From Typhlomys cinereus (taxonomy: Eukaryota > Chordata > Mammalia > Rodentia > Platacanthomyidae): 64,000 nt of DNA. A program made the position numbers and the translations under genes. Positions 54,648 through 64,000 of the stretch are shown here, one piece after another (the first letter of the stretch is position 1; each line of letters begins with the position of its first letter). The notes under the pieces were generated by a model. The model worked only from the letters and a program-made list of their open reading frames with translations, ran no database searches and was not told the origin of the DNA. The stretch lies in assembly GCA_023101885.1 (NCBI GenBank), contig JALPQD010000916.1, positions 186,001 to 250,000 on the forward strand. Reading direction: 5' to 3'.

Positions 54648-54826
54648 CCCACCGCTGACCCAGGGGGAGGCAGAGCCTTCGAGGCCCACCGCTGACCCGG
54701 GGGGAGGCAGAGCCTTCAAGGCCCACCGCTGACCCGGGGGGAGGCAGAGCCTTCGAGGCCCACCGCTGACCCGGGGGGAGGCAGAGCCTTCGAGGCCCAC
54801 CGCTGACCCAGGGGGAGGCAGAGAGT
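54648..54826. repeat. 37-bp minisatellite, 5 copies
   Basis: CCCACCGCTGACCCGGGGGG plus AGGCAGAGCCTTCGAGG starts at 54648, 54685, 54722, 54759 and 54796. First and last copies have CCCAGGGGG and the middle three CCCGGGGGG, a symmetrical pattern. Confidence 0.97.
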
Positions 54827-55259
54827 TTTCACCAACCGGCTGGCCGGCTGCCGCGTGGGAGCGGATCTGGGGCCTTTGTCTCCCGTCTCCCAGCCCTCAA
54901 TACAGTCATCTGCTCCGATTGTCTCGGCGAGTTATTTCTGTGCTCCGTTCCCTTTGCTGCATCAGGATCCTACAGCAGACCGCCTCGTGGAGGGGCCCCG
55001 CAGCTCTGCAGAGAGATGGAGAGGGGAGGACGGTGTCTTGTGGGAGCACAGCCAGAACCCTTGGCAGCTAGTCAGGGGGATCCCAGACCCTCCACCGTAC
55101 ATTGGGTCCCTGAGAAGCACGGGGCTCCCCGGAATGACCTCCGCGGAAGCTGTGGGAAGGAAGCAAAGTGGTGAAGAAGGGGAGAGAAGCATCTTTGCTG
55201 GTCGCTCTGAGATCATCACCTGGGCGCCCACGGACGGGATCCAAAGGTGTCAGCTTAGC
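54827..55259. other. Single-copy, no gene seen
   Basis: Unique sequence. A 219-codon plus frame spans 54855-55514, but its second half is the pyrimidine tract (Ser/Leu/Pro). No domain is recognised. Confidence 0.4.
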
Positions 55260-55420
55260 TCTTTCCTTTGTCTAACTCCCTCCTCTTCCTCCCTCCTTCT
55301 TCCTCCCCCTGACCCCTCTTCCCTTCCCTCCTCTCTCTCCTACCTCTTCTTCTCCTCTCCTTGCCCATGTTCTCCTCTGCGCTCTCCCCCTCCCTTGCTC
55401 GCTCCTTCCCTGTCCCAGTC
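55260..55420. repeat. Pyrimidine-rich (CT) tract
   Basis: About 160 bases of nearly pure C and T on the plus strand, with CTCCTCTTCCTCCC-type words and no fixed period. Long polypurine-polypyrimidine tracts can form triplex DNA. Confidence 0.85.
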
Positions 55421-55639
55421 AGTTGCAATGGCAAAGAAGTGCTCGAGGAAGACATCCTGGCCTCAGGAAGCGCCTCTTGCCCGCAGCCTACTTTTCTGTC
55501 ACCCAAAGCCCTGAGAGGTTCACGCACCTCACACCACTCACAGCGGTGTCTCTATCAACACGGAACTTCTGTGAGAATCTTGGGCGTTTGTGCCAATCAT
55601 CAGAAACTGCCCCGTGAGGTAAATGGAAGGAGACCTCAG
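55421..55639. other. Single-copy, no feature seen
   Basis: Unique sequence without recognised gene or repeat. Confidence 0.3.
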
Positions 55640-55875
55640 TCTGAAGGAAATTAGACATGTTTTCAGTTGGTGGGGGAGGAGGAACAGAGAAGAATTGAGA
55701 AAACCCGGCTCCATCTCATTAAATCCCCATGAATATGCAAAAGAGGACTAATTGCCCTCTTCAAAAACTAATCATTCTGAATTTTACTAGTTGAATTATA
55801 AAACCTGACACACGTATTTCCCCCTTTTATGATATTTGTAAGCATAACTCCTTCTGCAAAGAAAATCAAATCCTA
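55640..55875. other. Candidate conserved non-coding element
   Basis: AT-rich island with clustered transcription-factor-like words: ATGCAAAA (octamer-like, 55735-55742), TAATTG (55749-55754), TAATCATT (55769-55776), and 'tttactagttgaattataaaacc'. Not tandem and no transposon recognised. This is the best enhancer candidate in the window by composition alone; conservation is unverified. Confidence 0.4.
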
Positions 55876-55879
55876 TTTT

Positions 55880-56050
55880 TATCCATTGAAGTCACCCCCC
55901 TTGCTTCAACCTGCCACCACACCCCGCCTTGCCCTCCCTGCATCGCCCACCAGCCTTGTTCTCCCTGCTGCCCCGGCCTTGCCGAATCCTGCTCCCTTCC
56001 CCCAACCTTCTTAACCCCCCTGCTCTCCCTGCCTCTCCCCTTCTCTTGCT
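55880..56050. repeat. C/T-rich tract
   Basis: Pyrimidine-rich stretch with CCTTGCCCTCCCTGC-type words repeated irregularly. Confidence 0.65.
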
Positions 56051-56756
56051 GAGCGAGCACTCAGCCCTGGCCATGTGTATTAAAAGCCCTGCGCTGGAAG
56101 TCATTAGAATTCCCCGTTCAGAACTATTATCTGGAGCTATTGTGCCTTGCTTTGTATTTATTTAATGCTCGTCTTCTGAATCAGATCATTTCCAGGGGCC
56201 AGTCATGCCTGAGAAGCTGCGGGAATCAAACCTCGCAGAGCATCCTTCTCCCTGTGTGATGAGGCGTCTGCTTCCAGCCTTGCAGCCCGCGGGGCAGCTT
56301 TGTGAGCGGACAGAAGTGCTTTGTGTGGGAGCCCTTGGGAGGGGCTCCAGGCCCCGGGCCTTCTGTAAGAAGGAGCCTCGAGGCTGGGTTGGGGTGCAAA
56401 GACAGGCATCTGTTCCCTCCAGTGTGCTGTTCCACCAAGGAAAGGAGGTCCGAGCAAGTTTCCAGTTTGCTGGCCTCTTGCACAGATGACTCCAACACGC
56501 GTCGCATTGTGTCTGACCACTGCCCGGGGACCAGCAAATGCTCTAGGCTCAGCGTGCCTTGGGCCGGACGCGTGGGCCGAATGTCACACGAGGGCTTTCC
56601 ACACCTGAGTCTCCAGGGTTGCTAAGGAAGGTGACTGAGGTGGAATTTGCCTACTGAGACTAAAGAGATGACCCCGGGCCACGCTATCCTGCTTTAGCTT
56701 GTTTCTTACGGAGTCCATCTTCTTCACTCAGAGCAAGAAGCGCTTCACCAACGCCA
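56051..56756. other. Single-copy; AT-rich patch 56,060-56,200
   Basis: 56060-56200 ('attaaaagccctgcgctggaagtcattagaattcc', 'ttgtatttatttaatgctcgtc') is a second candidate conserved stretch next to 55640-55875. The remainder is unique with no recognised gene; a 107-codon plus frame and overlapping minus frames have no domain. Confidence 0.4.
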
Positions 56757-57120
56757 CCTGGACCCTGCAGTCAGAGAGGCACGGCATGCTACATGCTACA
56801 TGGACCCTATAGTCAGAGAGGCACGGCATGCTACATGCCACACGGACCCTGCAGTCAGAGAGGCACGGCATGCTACATGGACCCTGCAGTCAGAGAGGCA
56901 CGACATGCTACATGCCACACGGACCCTGCAGTCAGAGAGGCACGGCATGCTACATGGACCCTGCAGTCAGAGAGGCACGGCATGCTACATGCTACATGGA
57001 CCCTATAGTCAGAGGGGTGTGGCAGATTACATGCTATGTGGACCCTAAAATCGGAGAGGCATAGCTGACTATGTGGACCCTACAGTCAGACATCCTATAG
57101 TCAGAGAGACCCCACAGCCA
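56757..57120. repeat. 35/42-bp alternating minisatellite
   Basis: The unit GGACCCTGCAGTCAGAGAGG plus CACGGCATGCTACAT is 35 bases. Some copies carry an extra 7 bases (GCTACAT or GCCACAC), so 35- and 42-base units alternate. About seven copies to 57020, then degraded copies with 'gtcagagag' to 57120. Includes GCATGC. Confidence 0.94.
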
Positions 57121-57882
57121 GAGAAGCATGACTGAGTGTACAGTCAGAGAGGCCTCTTTCTTTTCTCTTCCTTCTGCTATCAGATGACCCCATTCGCTAA
57201 TTCATTTTCTCCCCAAAGACTACTGAATATTTAAAGCAGAGACCTGAGATATGCTCGGTGACTTCACAACGGGGCGATATCCGGCTTAATTTCCTCTTAC
57301 GTGGCCTCTTCTGGTACAGCCAGTGCCCCCTCGTGTATCTGGGTGCCCCACGGCCTCCTGCCAGGCCCAGTCCCTCCTCCCCGCAGCTGCCCCCTGCCAA
57401 GTCGCCCTTCCTCCCTTGCCGGCACATTTAGATTTGTTCATTTCTTAGGAGGGAGTCTGGAGATAAATTAATGGTAGAATAAACTATCTCAAGACTATTT
57501 ATATAAACCCGTTTCAAATGCTGACGATCTTTGTGCGAGAACTAAGGAGACCACGACAGCCCACTCCTCTCGGGTCCCCAAGCTGCCCTGATTCCCCTGG
57601 GTGGGCGAAGGCTGATTGCAGGGGGGGAGGTGTGTGCGGAAGGCCTGGGCACTGGCTCCTTCTGAGTTTGTTCAAGAACTTGAATCGCCACTGACCACAG
57701 AGACCCACGTGAGAACTTGTCACAGGATTTTCTTAGCGCTGCAAGAGAAGACACAGCGCTCCTGCTGCAGGAAGCAGACGGACCCACAGGTCTCAGGAGG
57801 TCGCTCTGCACGAAGAGGCCCCTGATTCCAGCATGGAGATGGCGGCTGCAGTGGCCATCCTTTCTGCCATTCCCCGCGGCGG
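57121..57882. other. Single-copy, no gene seen
   Basis: Unique sequence. 57430-57515 is AT-rich ('ggagataaattaatggtagaataaactatctc', 'tatttatataaaccc'). A 196-codon minus frame (57542-58132) has no domain I recognise. Confidence 0.4.
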
Positions 57883-57897
57883 CCACTAGATGGCGGC
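57883..57897 (+). promoter_or_regulatory. Predicted CTCF binding site
   Basis: CCACTAGATGGCGGC matches the core CTCF consensus CCASYAGRKGGCRSY at all 15 positions. It lies in unique, GC-rich sequence outside any transposon I recognise. CTCF sites of this quality are often occupied and act in chromatin-loop anchoring, with the motif strand setting loop direction. Occupancy here is inference. The core holds one CpG whose methylation could block binding. Confidence 0.65.
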
Positions 57898-58604
57898 ACG
57901 CCAGAAAGCACTCCCGCCTCTTGAGCGTGTGGCTCTTTGCAGAGCGGGGAGACCAAGATCTGGACTCGGCATCCGAAGGCTCTGAAGGCTCAGGAGCTGA
58001 AGGGCGTCGCATATGCAAAGCACCGTCCCTGCTTCTGATTGAGACTCCTTCACTCTCCTTGCCGGGCCCAGAGACTGCGTTGCTGAGCCATTCTGGGGTG
58101 TCTGGGAGGGGAACCCCCGAGAAGGATGGCATGCGAGGAAAATCTGCAGCCCGTGGGTGCCCGGGCCACAGCCCTCTCCTGCTCCCAGCCTCCGCAGGAC
58201 AGCCAGGCAGCCTCCTCCTACCTGACGCTCACCCCAAGAGCCCAGTGCAACTGCCCTTCCCCGTCACACCCACAGCAGCCGCGCAGCGTCCCGCACATCA
58301 GATCCAGTCTTGGGATCTCCGGCCAGAGGGCTGAGGGGAAGCGGAGGTTGCTAAGCACCTTCCTGTCCCCTCCCTGCCCGGCCTCACGTCAGCCTGGCGC
58401 TGCTTTTAGTTCACCCCACGTGAATCTCCATGCTGCTTGTCCACTGGGGCCGGTTCTCTTCCTTCTGGACACGGGTGGGGATGAGCTAGTTCCCGGATCC
58501 CCGAATAAAGCCTGGCCTGCGGGAGAGGACGCGCACACGCCACTCTTGGTCCAGGGTGGCTGAGAAGCATGAGCCGCATTCCGGAGGCGGTGAAAACGTT
58601 TCGT
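57898..58604. other. Single-copy, no gene seen
   Basis: Unique GC-rich sequence with frames of 145 and 205 codons on the plus strand. They lack domains and a supporting splice context. Confidence 0.4.
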
Positions 58605-58750
58605 AGCCATGCATTGAATTGCAACCCGCATGTTCAGAGGGTCAGGCAGGAGGCGCCTGTCCAAGGCCCGTCTGGACTACATGGTGAGACCCTACATTTC
58701 TCACCCCAACCCCACAACCCAAACCAAACAACAGCAAACATCAGAAAGCG
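58605..58750 (+). mobile_element. Diverged B1 SINE, plus orientation
   Basis: 'gttcagagggtcaggcaggaggcgcctgtccaaggcccgtctggactacatggtgagaccctacatttctc' followed by an A/C-rich tail ('cccacaacccaaaccaaacaacagcaaac') follows the 3' two thirds of B1. The 5' head is weak. Confidence 0.75.
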
Positions 58751-59759
58751 ACCTGTTTCCTCATCCTGAGATCTGGGGCCACTTGTTACTGCAGCTGATA
58801 CAGCCCATGCTGACCAATGACCACAGCTGCTCCATCACCCCGCGTGGCCCCAGGCCCAGAAAGGAGCTGTGGGGTTTGCTCCATTTGCATCTGGTAATTA
58901 CAAAGCAAACAAGTTGACTGTCGTCCCTGGAGTATCGGTTCCAGGCTCCTTGCCTCCTACCAGACAGTGCCCTGTCTCCCAGGTCTCCGTGTGGCCCCAG
59001 CATTGATCCTGGTGTTCCTTGTATTCTCCAAGAGGTGCTGTGAAGCGCTTCACTAACCCGGACCTCAGTGGGAGAAGGTGCAGAAACCAAAGCAGGGGCT
59101 TTTCTCCAGCGCTCCCCAGCTCACACCCCAGCTGCAGATTCCCGGCCCCGCTGCGGACTCCCGGCCCCGCTGCGCTGACGCTGGGCTTTGAGAGCAGAGG
59201 GAGCCAGGTTCAGAGCCCGGGGCTCCTGGATGCCCGCGCCTGTGCATACGTCAGACCTTCTGGGTCGCTTTAATTTCTGTGCTGAAACTTGGCTCTCAGG
59301 AGTGTCCACCTGCGCCCCCCAGGCTGTAGCACCCCAGGATGGCTATGGATGTGCCAAACGGTCCAAAACCGTCATAAGAACACTTGTGACTGTTTTAAGC
59401 TGACTGGGCGGTTCTCGAGTGGATGATGTCATGTTCGGTGCAGCTCTTAGGAAAAAACCTTTTTGGTCTGTGTGTAGGGAAAATCCATTCTGATACTTTC
59501 TAGGTTACTATAAAAATTGCTCTCTGTTTCCACAAGACCTTCACTTGCACACAAGCATCAAAGACAGAGTCAATCCACCAGAAAACATTCCACACACCCG
59601 GGGGGGGGGCATGAGGTCTGTTTTGCACATGTGCCCTGGTGACACTGTGAGGTGCATCCCCCCCACCCTGGCAAGGCCCCCATTCCACACCCATCCTGCT
59701 TCAGGCAAGTGAGGTCCTGATTTCCCACGGCACCAGAGTGCTCCCTGGAATTATTTCCC
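58751..59759. other. Single-copy, no gene seen
   Basis: Unique sequence. CCCGGCCCCGCTGCG is tandemly doubled at 59143-59175. A G-run sits at 59600-59609. No gene was recognised. Confidence 0.4.
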
Positions 59760-60000
59760 GGCATTGATATTTACAGAAAAATAATAAACATAATCCACAT
59801 TGGCGCACATATCGATCCCAGATCCCACTGACATTTAAGGATAAATGATGGATTGGCTTTTCTTCAGGGCCCGCTGTGCCGGCCTGTCTGGCCTCTACAT
59901 AATTTACTTTTGATTAAAGCAGTGCTTCAACATCTAGATGCCGTTTGGGAGCAGGAGGCAGGATCAATGCATTTATGACACAAACTTTCAAACAATGTAG
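59760..60000. other. Candidate conserved non-coding element
   Basis: AT-rich unique island: 'agaaaaataataaacataatccacattggcgcacatatcgatcc', 'catttaaggataaatgatggattgg', 'cataatttacttttgattaaagc', 'caatgcatttatgacacaaac'. No tandem structure and no known repeat. Conservation is unverified. Confidence 0.35.
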
Positions 60001-60854
60001 TGCGAGAAGTCTCAGTCCATTCAGCTGGGGGGCGGGGCAGCTGGGGGCGCTGGTCTGAGTTGGAAAGGTGGGCTGCGCTCTGAAGACCGGCTGTGCTGGA
60101 GACTCAGGGGAGCTGAGACCCCAGGCTGCTCCTGGGGGGCGGGGCCGCGAAGATAAGGAGGGGCCCTCGGGACTGAGTTCTCTCTTCCGCGCTTCTGCCT
60201 CTTTCTGCCCAGTCACAGCGGCAGAATTTACCTTTCGGTCCATATTGAAAATCCAGCTTCAGAGAAAAAGAGGGCTTCCTCTGTGTTCCCATGCCCCCCC
60301 CCCCGCTTCCCGTGCCCCACACAGCCTGCTGGGATGCGGTTGCTGCCTCTGCCTGTTTTAGCTGTGACATACCTGCCACACATGTCGTCCAGGAGGACTC
60401 GTCTCCCTAGTGACATCACAGGTTGGGTGACATCACACGCCGGCCTCTAGGGGGAACACACCGCAGTCCCGTGTTTAGGATGTGAAATCGAGGCGTCGGC
60501 AGAGCTGGCACCGTGGCAGGTGCCGTGTGCATAACACACGCACGGGGTTCTTCTCACACGTCTCAGCTGCTACAACCTCCGTCCGACGGCAGGAGTTCTG
60601 GAAGACAGGGCCACCTCCTGCCTGCGTCCGATGTGCACAGAGGAGCTGTGGGGACGGCCACCGTGTGGAGCTTCTAGCAACTGGGAACTCAGGGCGAACC
60701 AGGAAACTCAGGGTGAACCTTCCGCTGCCCCCGTCAGCGGACTTCCGGTGTCCTGTGCTCCTGGCTGCCTGTTCTTCTAATTCTCCCTTTCATTCCCCAC
60801 GGGGGGGTAAAACCCTTCCTTAGCCAAATATTCCATTTCTTGGCCCGCCCTCCC
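60001..60854. other. Single-copy, no gene seen
   Basis: Unique GC-rich sequence with a 13-base C run at 60292-60304. Frames up to 113 codons. No gene or transposon recognised. Confidence 0.4.
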
Positions 60855-60932
60855 TCCCTCCCTTCAACAAATATTGACCAAATTTCTACCAATTGCCACA
60901 TACTGTACTAGAACTGGTGAGATAATATTGTG
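60855..60932 (+). mobile_element. Ancient L2/MIR-like fragment
   Basis: 'ttcaacaaatattgaccaaatttctaccaattgccacatactgtactagaactggtgagataat' follows the L2 pattern (ttcaacaaatatttattgagcacctactatgtgccaggcactgtgctaggtgctggggata). The TG array starts right at its edge. Confidence 0.65.
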
Positions 60933-61790
60933 TGTGTGTGTGTGTGTTTCATCTATGTGCACTAATGTGTGCAAATGCAACTACGCATAGGCACGTGTGG
61001 GGTGTATCCATGTGTGTGTGTGGCTGAATCCCGTGTGTTCATATGTGTATGGGTATTTCCATGTACATTGACATGTGGGGACACATACCTGTGTATTTAC
61101 TTGTGTGTGGCTGAATCTATGTGTATTCATATGTGTGGGCTGTATCCATGAGTATGTGTGTACGGGTGCATCAGTATGTATTCACACACACATGTGTGGG
61201 TGGGTACGTTCATGTGTGTTCACAAGTGTGGAGACACCCATGTGTATGTATGGGTAGGTGTGTTCATGTGTTTTCACGTGCATGAGTCCATCCATGTGTA
61301 TGTATGGGTAGGTGTGTTCATGTGTTTTCACGTGCATGAGTCCATCCATGTGTATGCGTGGTGTGTGTTCATGTGTATTCTCATGTGTGGTACATTCATG
61401 TGTGTGGGGGGTGTGCTCATGTGTATTCTCATGTGTGGTACATTCATGTGTGTGTGTGGTGTGTGCTCATGTGTATTCCCATGTGTGGTACATTCATGTG
61501 TGTGGTGTGTGCTCATGTGTATTCTCATGTGTGGTACATTCATGTGTGTGTGTGGTGTGTGCTCATGTGTATTCTCATGTGTGGTACATTCATGTGTGTG
61601 TGTGGTGTGTGCTCATGTGTATTCTCATGTGTGGTACATTCATGTGTGTGGTGTGTGCTCATGTGTATTCTCATGTGTGGTGCATTCATGTGTGTGTGGG
61701 GTGTGTTCATATGTATTCCCATGTGCGGGTCCATCCATGTGTGTGTGTGTGCGGTGTGCTCATATGTATTCCCATGTGCAGGTGCAGGTA
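60930..61790. repeat. TG-type array with ~33-48-bp units
   Basis: Starts with (GT)n, becomes irregular TGTGTATCCATG sequence, then a clear unit TTCTCATGTGTGGTACATTC plus ATGTGTGTGTGTGGTGTGTGCTCATGTGTA. Units are about 42 to 50 bases depending on GT number, about nine copies from 61370 to 61700. Another pair of 60-base copies lies at about 61240-61350 (TTCATGTGTTTTCACGTGCA). Frames to 274 codons are translated repeat. Confidence 0.95.
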
Positions 61791-61994
61791 AAGACAAGTG
61801 CTGGTCATGCAGAGGCCCCGAGCTGGCTGGGAATCTTCCTCACCACTTTCATTACTTTTCATTGTTTTTTCTTCATCTGCATTATAAAGGGAGCGCCCTT
61901 GTTTAAACCTGGACCTTTGATTGACTCATCTAGCAACCCGCTGTCCTGGGATTCTGTCCTCATTTCTGCGGATTCACCATGACGCGGCACCTGC
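61791..61994. other. Single-copy, no feature seen
   Basis: Short unique interval splitting the TG-type array from the next array. Confidence 0.3.
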
Positions 61995-62440
61995 CCCGCT
62001 GGACATGACATATTCACATGTATGCACATGCATAATAATCACACATGCATATTCATATAGACATGCATGCACACACAGACATGCACATATCCATACATGA
62101 ACACACATATACAGACATGCATACATATACACATATATGCACTCATACACTTTTTCATGTATGCATCCTCATGTGTGATGTGCATGTGTGTACATGTCTG
62201 TGTGTGCATCTGTGCATGTCTGTATGTGTACACGCATACATGTGAACTCATGGGTGCATTATGTGAATGTATGCATTTGTGTGCATGTCTGTGTGTGCTT
62301 GCTTGCATATACATGTATATGCTTGTCTGTGTATGAGTAAATATTTATTGTGCATGTCTGTGTGTATATATACATAATTGTTATGTGTATGTGCACAGGT
62401 GTGTGCATGTCTGTATGTGTGTATGTGTGAGTGTGTATTT
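61995..62440. repeat. CA-to-TG microsatellite pair
   Basis: ACACATGCATA-type sequence (61995-62150) switches to TGTGCATGTCTGTGTG-type sequence (62160-62440). The two halves are roughly inverted in composition about a centre near 62155, so the single strand could fold back. Confidence 0.88.
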
Positions 62441-62764
62441 TTCAGGGTCAGTTGGGAAGTGGGTACCGTTTGTACTCCTTCCTGAGAAGTTAGTCTAAAT
62501 ATAGGGAAGGTCCAACAAGGAAATTTTAAGAAATGCTGTTAGCGTATCAACTATATCCTGCAAAGTCACACAGGCACAACCTCCACTTCAGAACCAAACA
62601 CATACGGTATCCCGCCAGCCTCTTTGAGATTTGCCAGGGTAAAGACTTCACAGAAGCCTGCAGCATTTTGTCCATGGGAGTGAGATCTTGGGGGTCAAAC
62701 GGCCTCCTCGGGATGTTTCTGGAGAAGGTTTTTAACGCCGTTCTGACTTGTTTGCTTTGGTTGG
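62441..62764. other. Single-copy, no feature seen
   Basis: Unique sequence without recognised gene or repeat. Confidence 0.35.
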
Positions 62765-62885
62765 TTGCTGGTTAGTTTTGAGGCAGAATCCCACTATTTA
62801 GACAAGGCTGCCTAGAACTCGTGGCAATCCTCCTGCCTCAGCCTCCTGAGCGCTGGACCGTAGGTATGTGTCGTCATGCAGGCTC
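62765..62885 (-). mobile_element. B1 SINE, antisense
   Basis: 'ttagttttgaggcagaatcccactatttagacaaggctgcctagaactcgtggcaatcctcctgcctcagcctcctgagcgctggaccgtaggtatgtgtcgtcatgc' is antisense B1 with moderate divergence. Confidence 0.88.
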
Positions 62886-63440
62886 TGAAGAAACCTTTCA
62901 AAGAGTCAGCTGTCTCAGCCCCTTCTCAGACCTCTCAAGAGGTTGTGCTGTGGACAGAGCAAAGGATAAAGTATTTAATCCACGGCGCTGTCCAGTCTGT
63001 CCAGTCTGCTCCTTGCTTCTGCCGCCACACAGCTGGCCTTCCATGGTGCTCCCTGACAAGCAGGCAGCTCCTCCTGTCTGTACCCAAGCTGCTCCCCAGG
63101 CTGTGCGCCCTGTCCTCCTCCTCCACGGAAACTCTGTCTACGTTTCCATGCGGAGCAAAACTCTCAGAAGGAGGAATCAGCCTCCCATTGCATTCTGCGG
63201 TGTTTTTTGTGACTTCCTCCTCCTTCTCTTTGTGCTTTTATATGAGCAGATCATTAAACTTGTGTGTGGCTGCTCATTTGCATTATTCCTGCTCTAAGTC
63301 TTGTGCAGATGGAGATAATTTGTCCCACACCTAAAGCAGCAGTTCTCTCTCCCTTCCTGTTTTCTTGCTACTCTGCAGTACTTCATGCTGTCATTTGGCT
63401 GCTTCATGTCTGGCCTGGCTCCTGCTGCCTGAGCTCTCCT
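62886..63440. other. Single-copy, no gene seen
   Basis: Unique sequence. Plus frames of 152 and 158 codons overlap in two registers and start within or beside the B1; neither has a recognised domain. Confidence 0.4.
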
Positions 63441-64000
63441 GAGTAGTTAGCATGGATTTCCCAGAATTCATTGCACAGGGCCTGGCTGACCATTAGCATT
63501 GCTTTCCCAGAATGCACTGCACAGTGCTTGGCTGAGCAGTTACCATGGCTTTCCCAGAATGCTTTGCACAGTACCTGGATGAGCAGTTAACATTGCTTTC
63601 CTAGAATGCACTACACAATGCCTGGCTGAGCAGTTAGTATTGCTTTCCCAAAATGCTTTGCACAGTGTCTGGTTGAGCAGTTAGCATTGTTTTCCCAGGA
63701 TGCACTGCACAGTACCTGGCTGAGCAGTTAGCATTTTTTCCCAGAATGTATTGCATAGTACCTGGCTGATCAGCTAACATTGCTTTCCCAGAATGCACTA
63801 CATAGTGCCTGGCTGAGCAGTTAGCATGGCTTTCCCAGGATGCACTGCACAGTACCTGGCTGACCAGTTAGGATTGCTTTCCCAGAATGCACTGCACAAT
63901 GCCTGGATGAACAGTTAGCATTGCTTTCCTAGAATGCACTGCACAGTATTGACTGATCAGCTAGCATGGCTTTCCCCGAATGCGCTGCATGGTGCCTGGC
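63441..64000. repeat. 47-bp minisatellite, ~12 copies, runs off the end
   Basis: GAGCAGTTAGCATTGCTTTC plus CCAGAATGCACTGCACAGTG and CCTGGCT, 46 to 47 bases, starting at 63441 and 63488 and continuing to the last base. Copies differ by 5-20%, so it is older than the perfect arrays. The array is truncated by the window edge. Confidence 0.96.

Overview
This window looks like non-coding nuclear DNA from a myomorph (mouse/hamster/vole-type) rodent. The evidence is the interspersed repeats recognisable by eye: B1 SINEs (7SL-derived), B3 SINEs (tRNA-derived, B2 superfamily), a rodent LINE-1 3' region, MaLR (ORR1/MT-like) solo LTRs, and older shared mammalian relics (MLT1, MIR, L2, L1M). I found no convincing protein-coding gene, no exon with a recognisable domain, and no tRNA or rRNA gene. 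The long open frames (up to 650 codons) all lie in tandem arrays, where one stop-free unit keeps two or more frames open, often on both strands. I treat them as by-products of repetition.

The dominant feature is tandem repetition. More than 40 separate arrays with unit lengths from 4 to about 70 bases cover roughly a fifth to a quarter of the window. Left part (1-22 kb): GC-rich minisatellites with units of 13-50 bases, including GC-box, CpG and TGACGTCA (CRE) arrays, plus one CA/ATGC array at 11.6-12.2 kb followed by a 39-base minisatellite. Middle (22-39 kb): an antisense LINE-1 3' region, a B3 SINE, two long CA-type arrays with higher-order structure (27.6-29.3 and 35.0-36.8 kb) and a GATG tetranucleotide array. 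Right part (39-64 kb): minisatellites with units of 40, 44, 26, 49, 15, 52, 21, 37 and 47 bases, a 24/72-base CA-type array next to a B3 SINE, TG-type arrays (47-48 and 61 kb), and a 1.7-kb array at 50.6-52.4 kb. The last array runs off the window end.

Between the arrays are AT-richer single-copy islands that look like candidate conserved non-coding elements, for example 54.1-54.3, 55.65-55.87 and 59.76-60.0 kb. There is one 15/15 match to the CTCF core consensus at 57,883. Density of minisatellites, high GC and low young-transposon load are typical of subtelomeric or very recombinogenic mammalian DNA, or of introns and flanks of a subtelomeric gene; that placement is inference. Nothing here works as a pathway. 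The main points of interest are the CRE-bearing minisatellite, several arrays that start exactly at the edge of a transposon, and a GCATGC-rich 41-base array.
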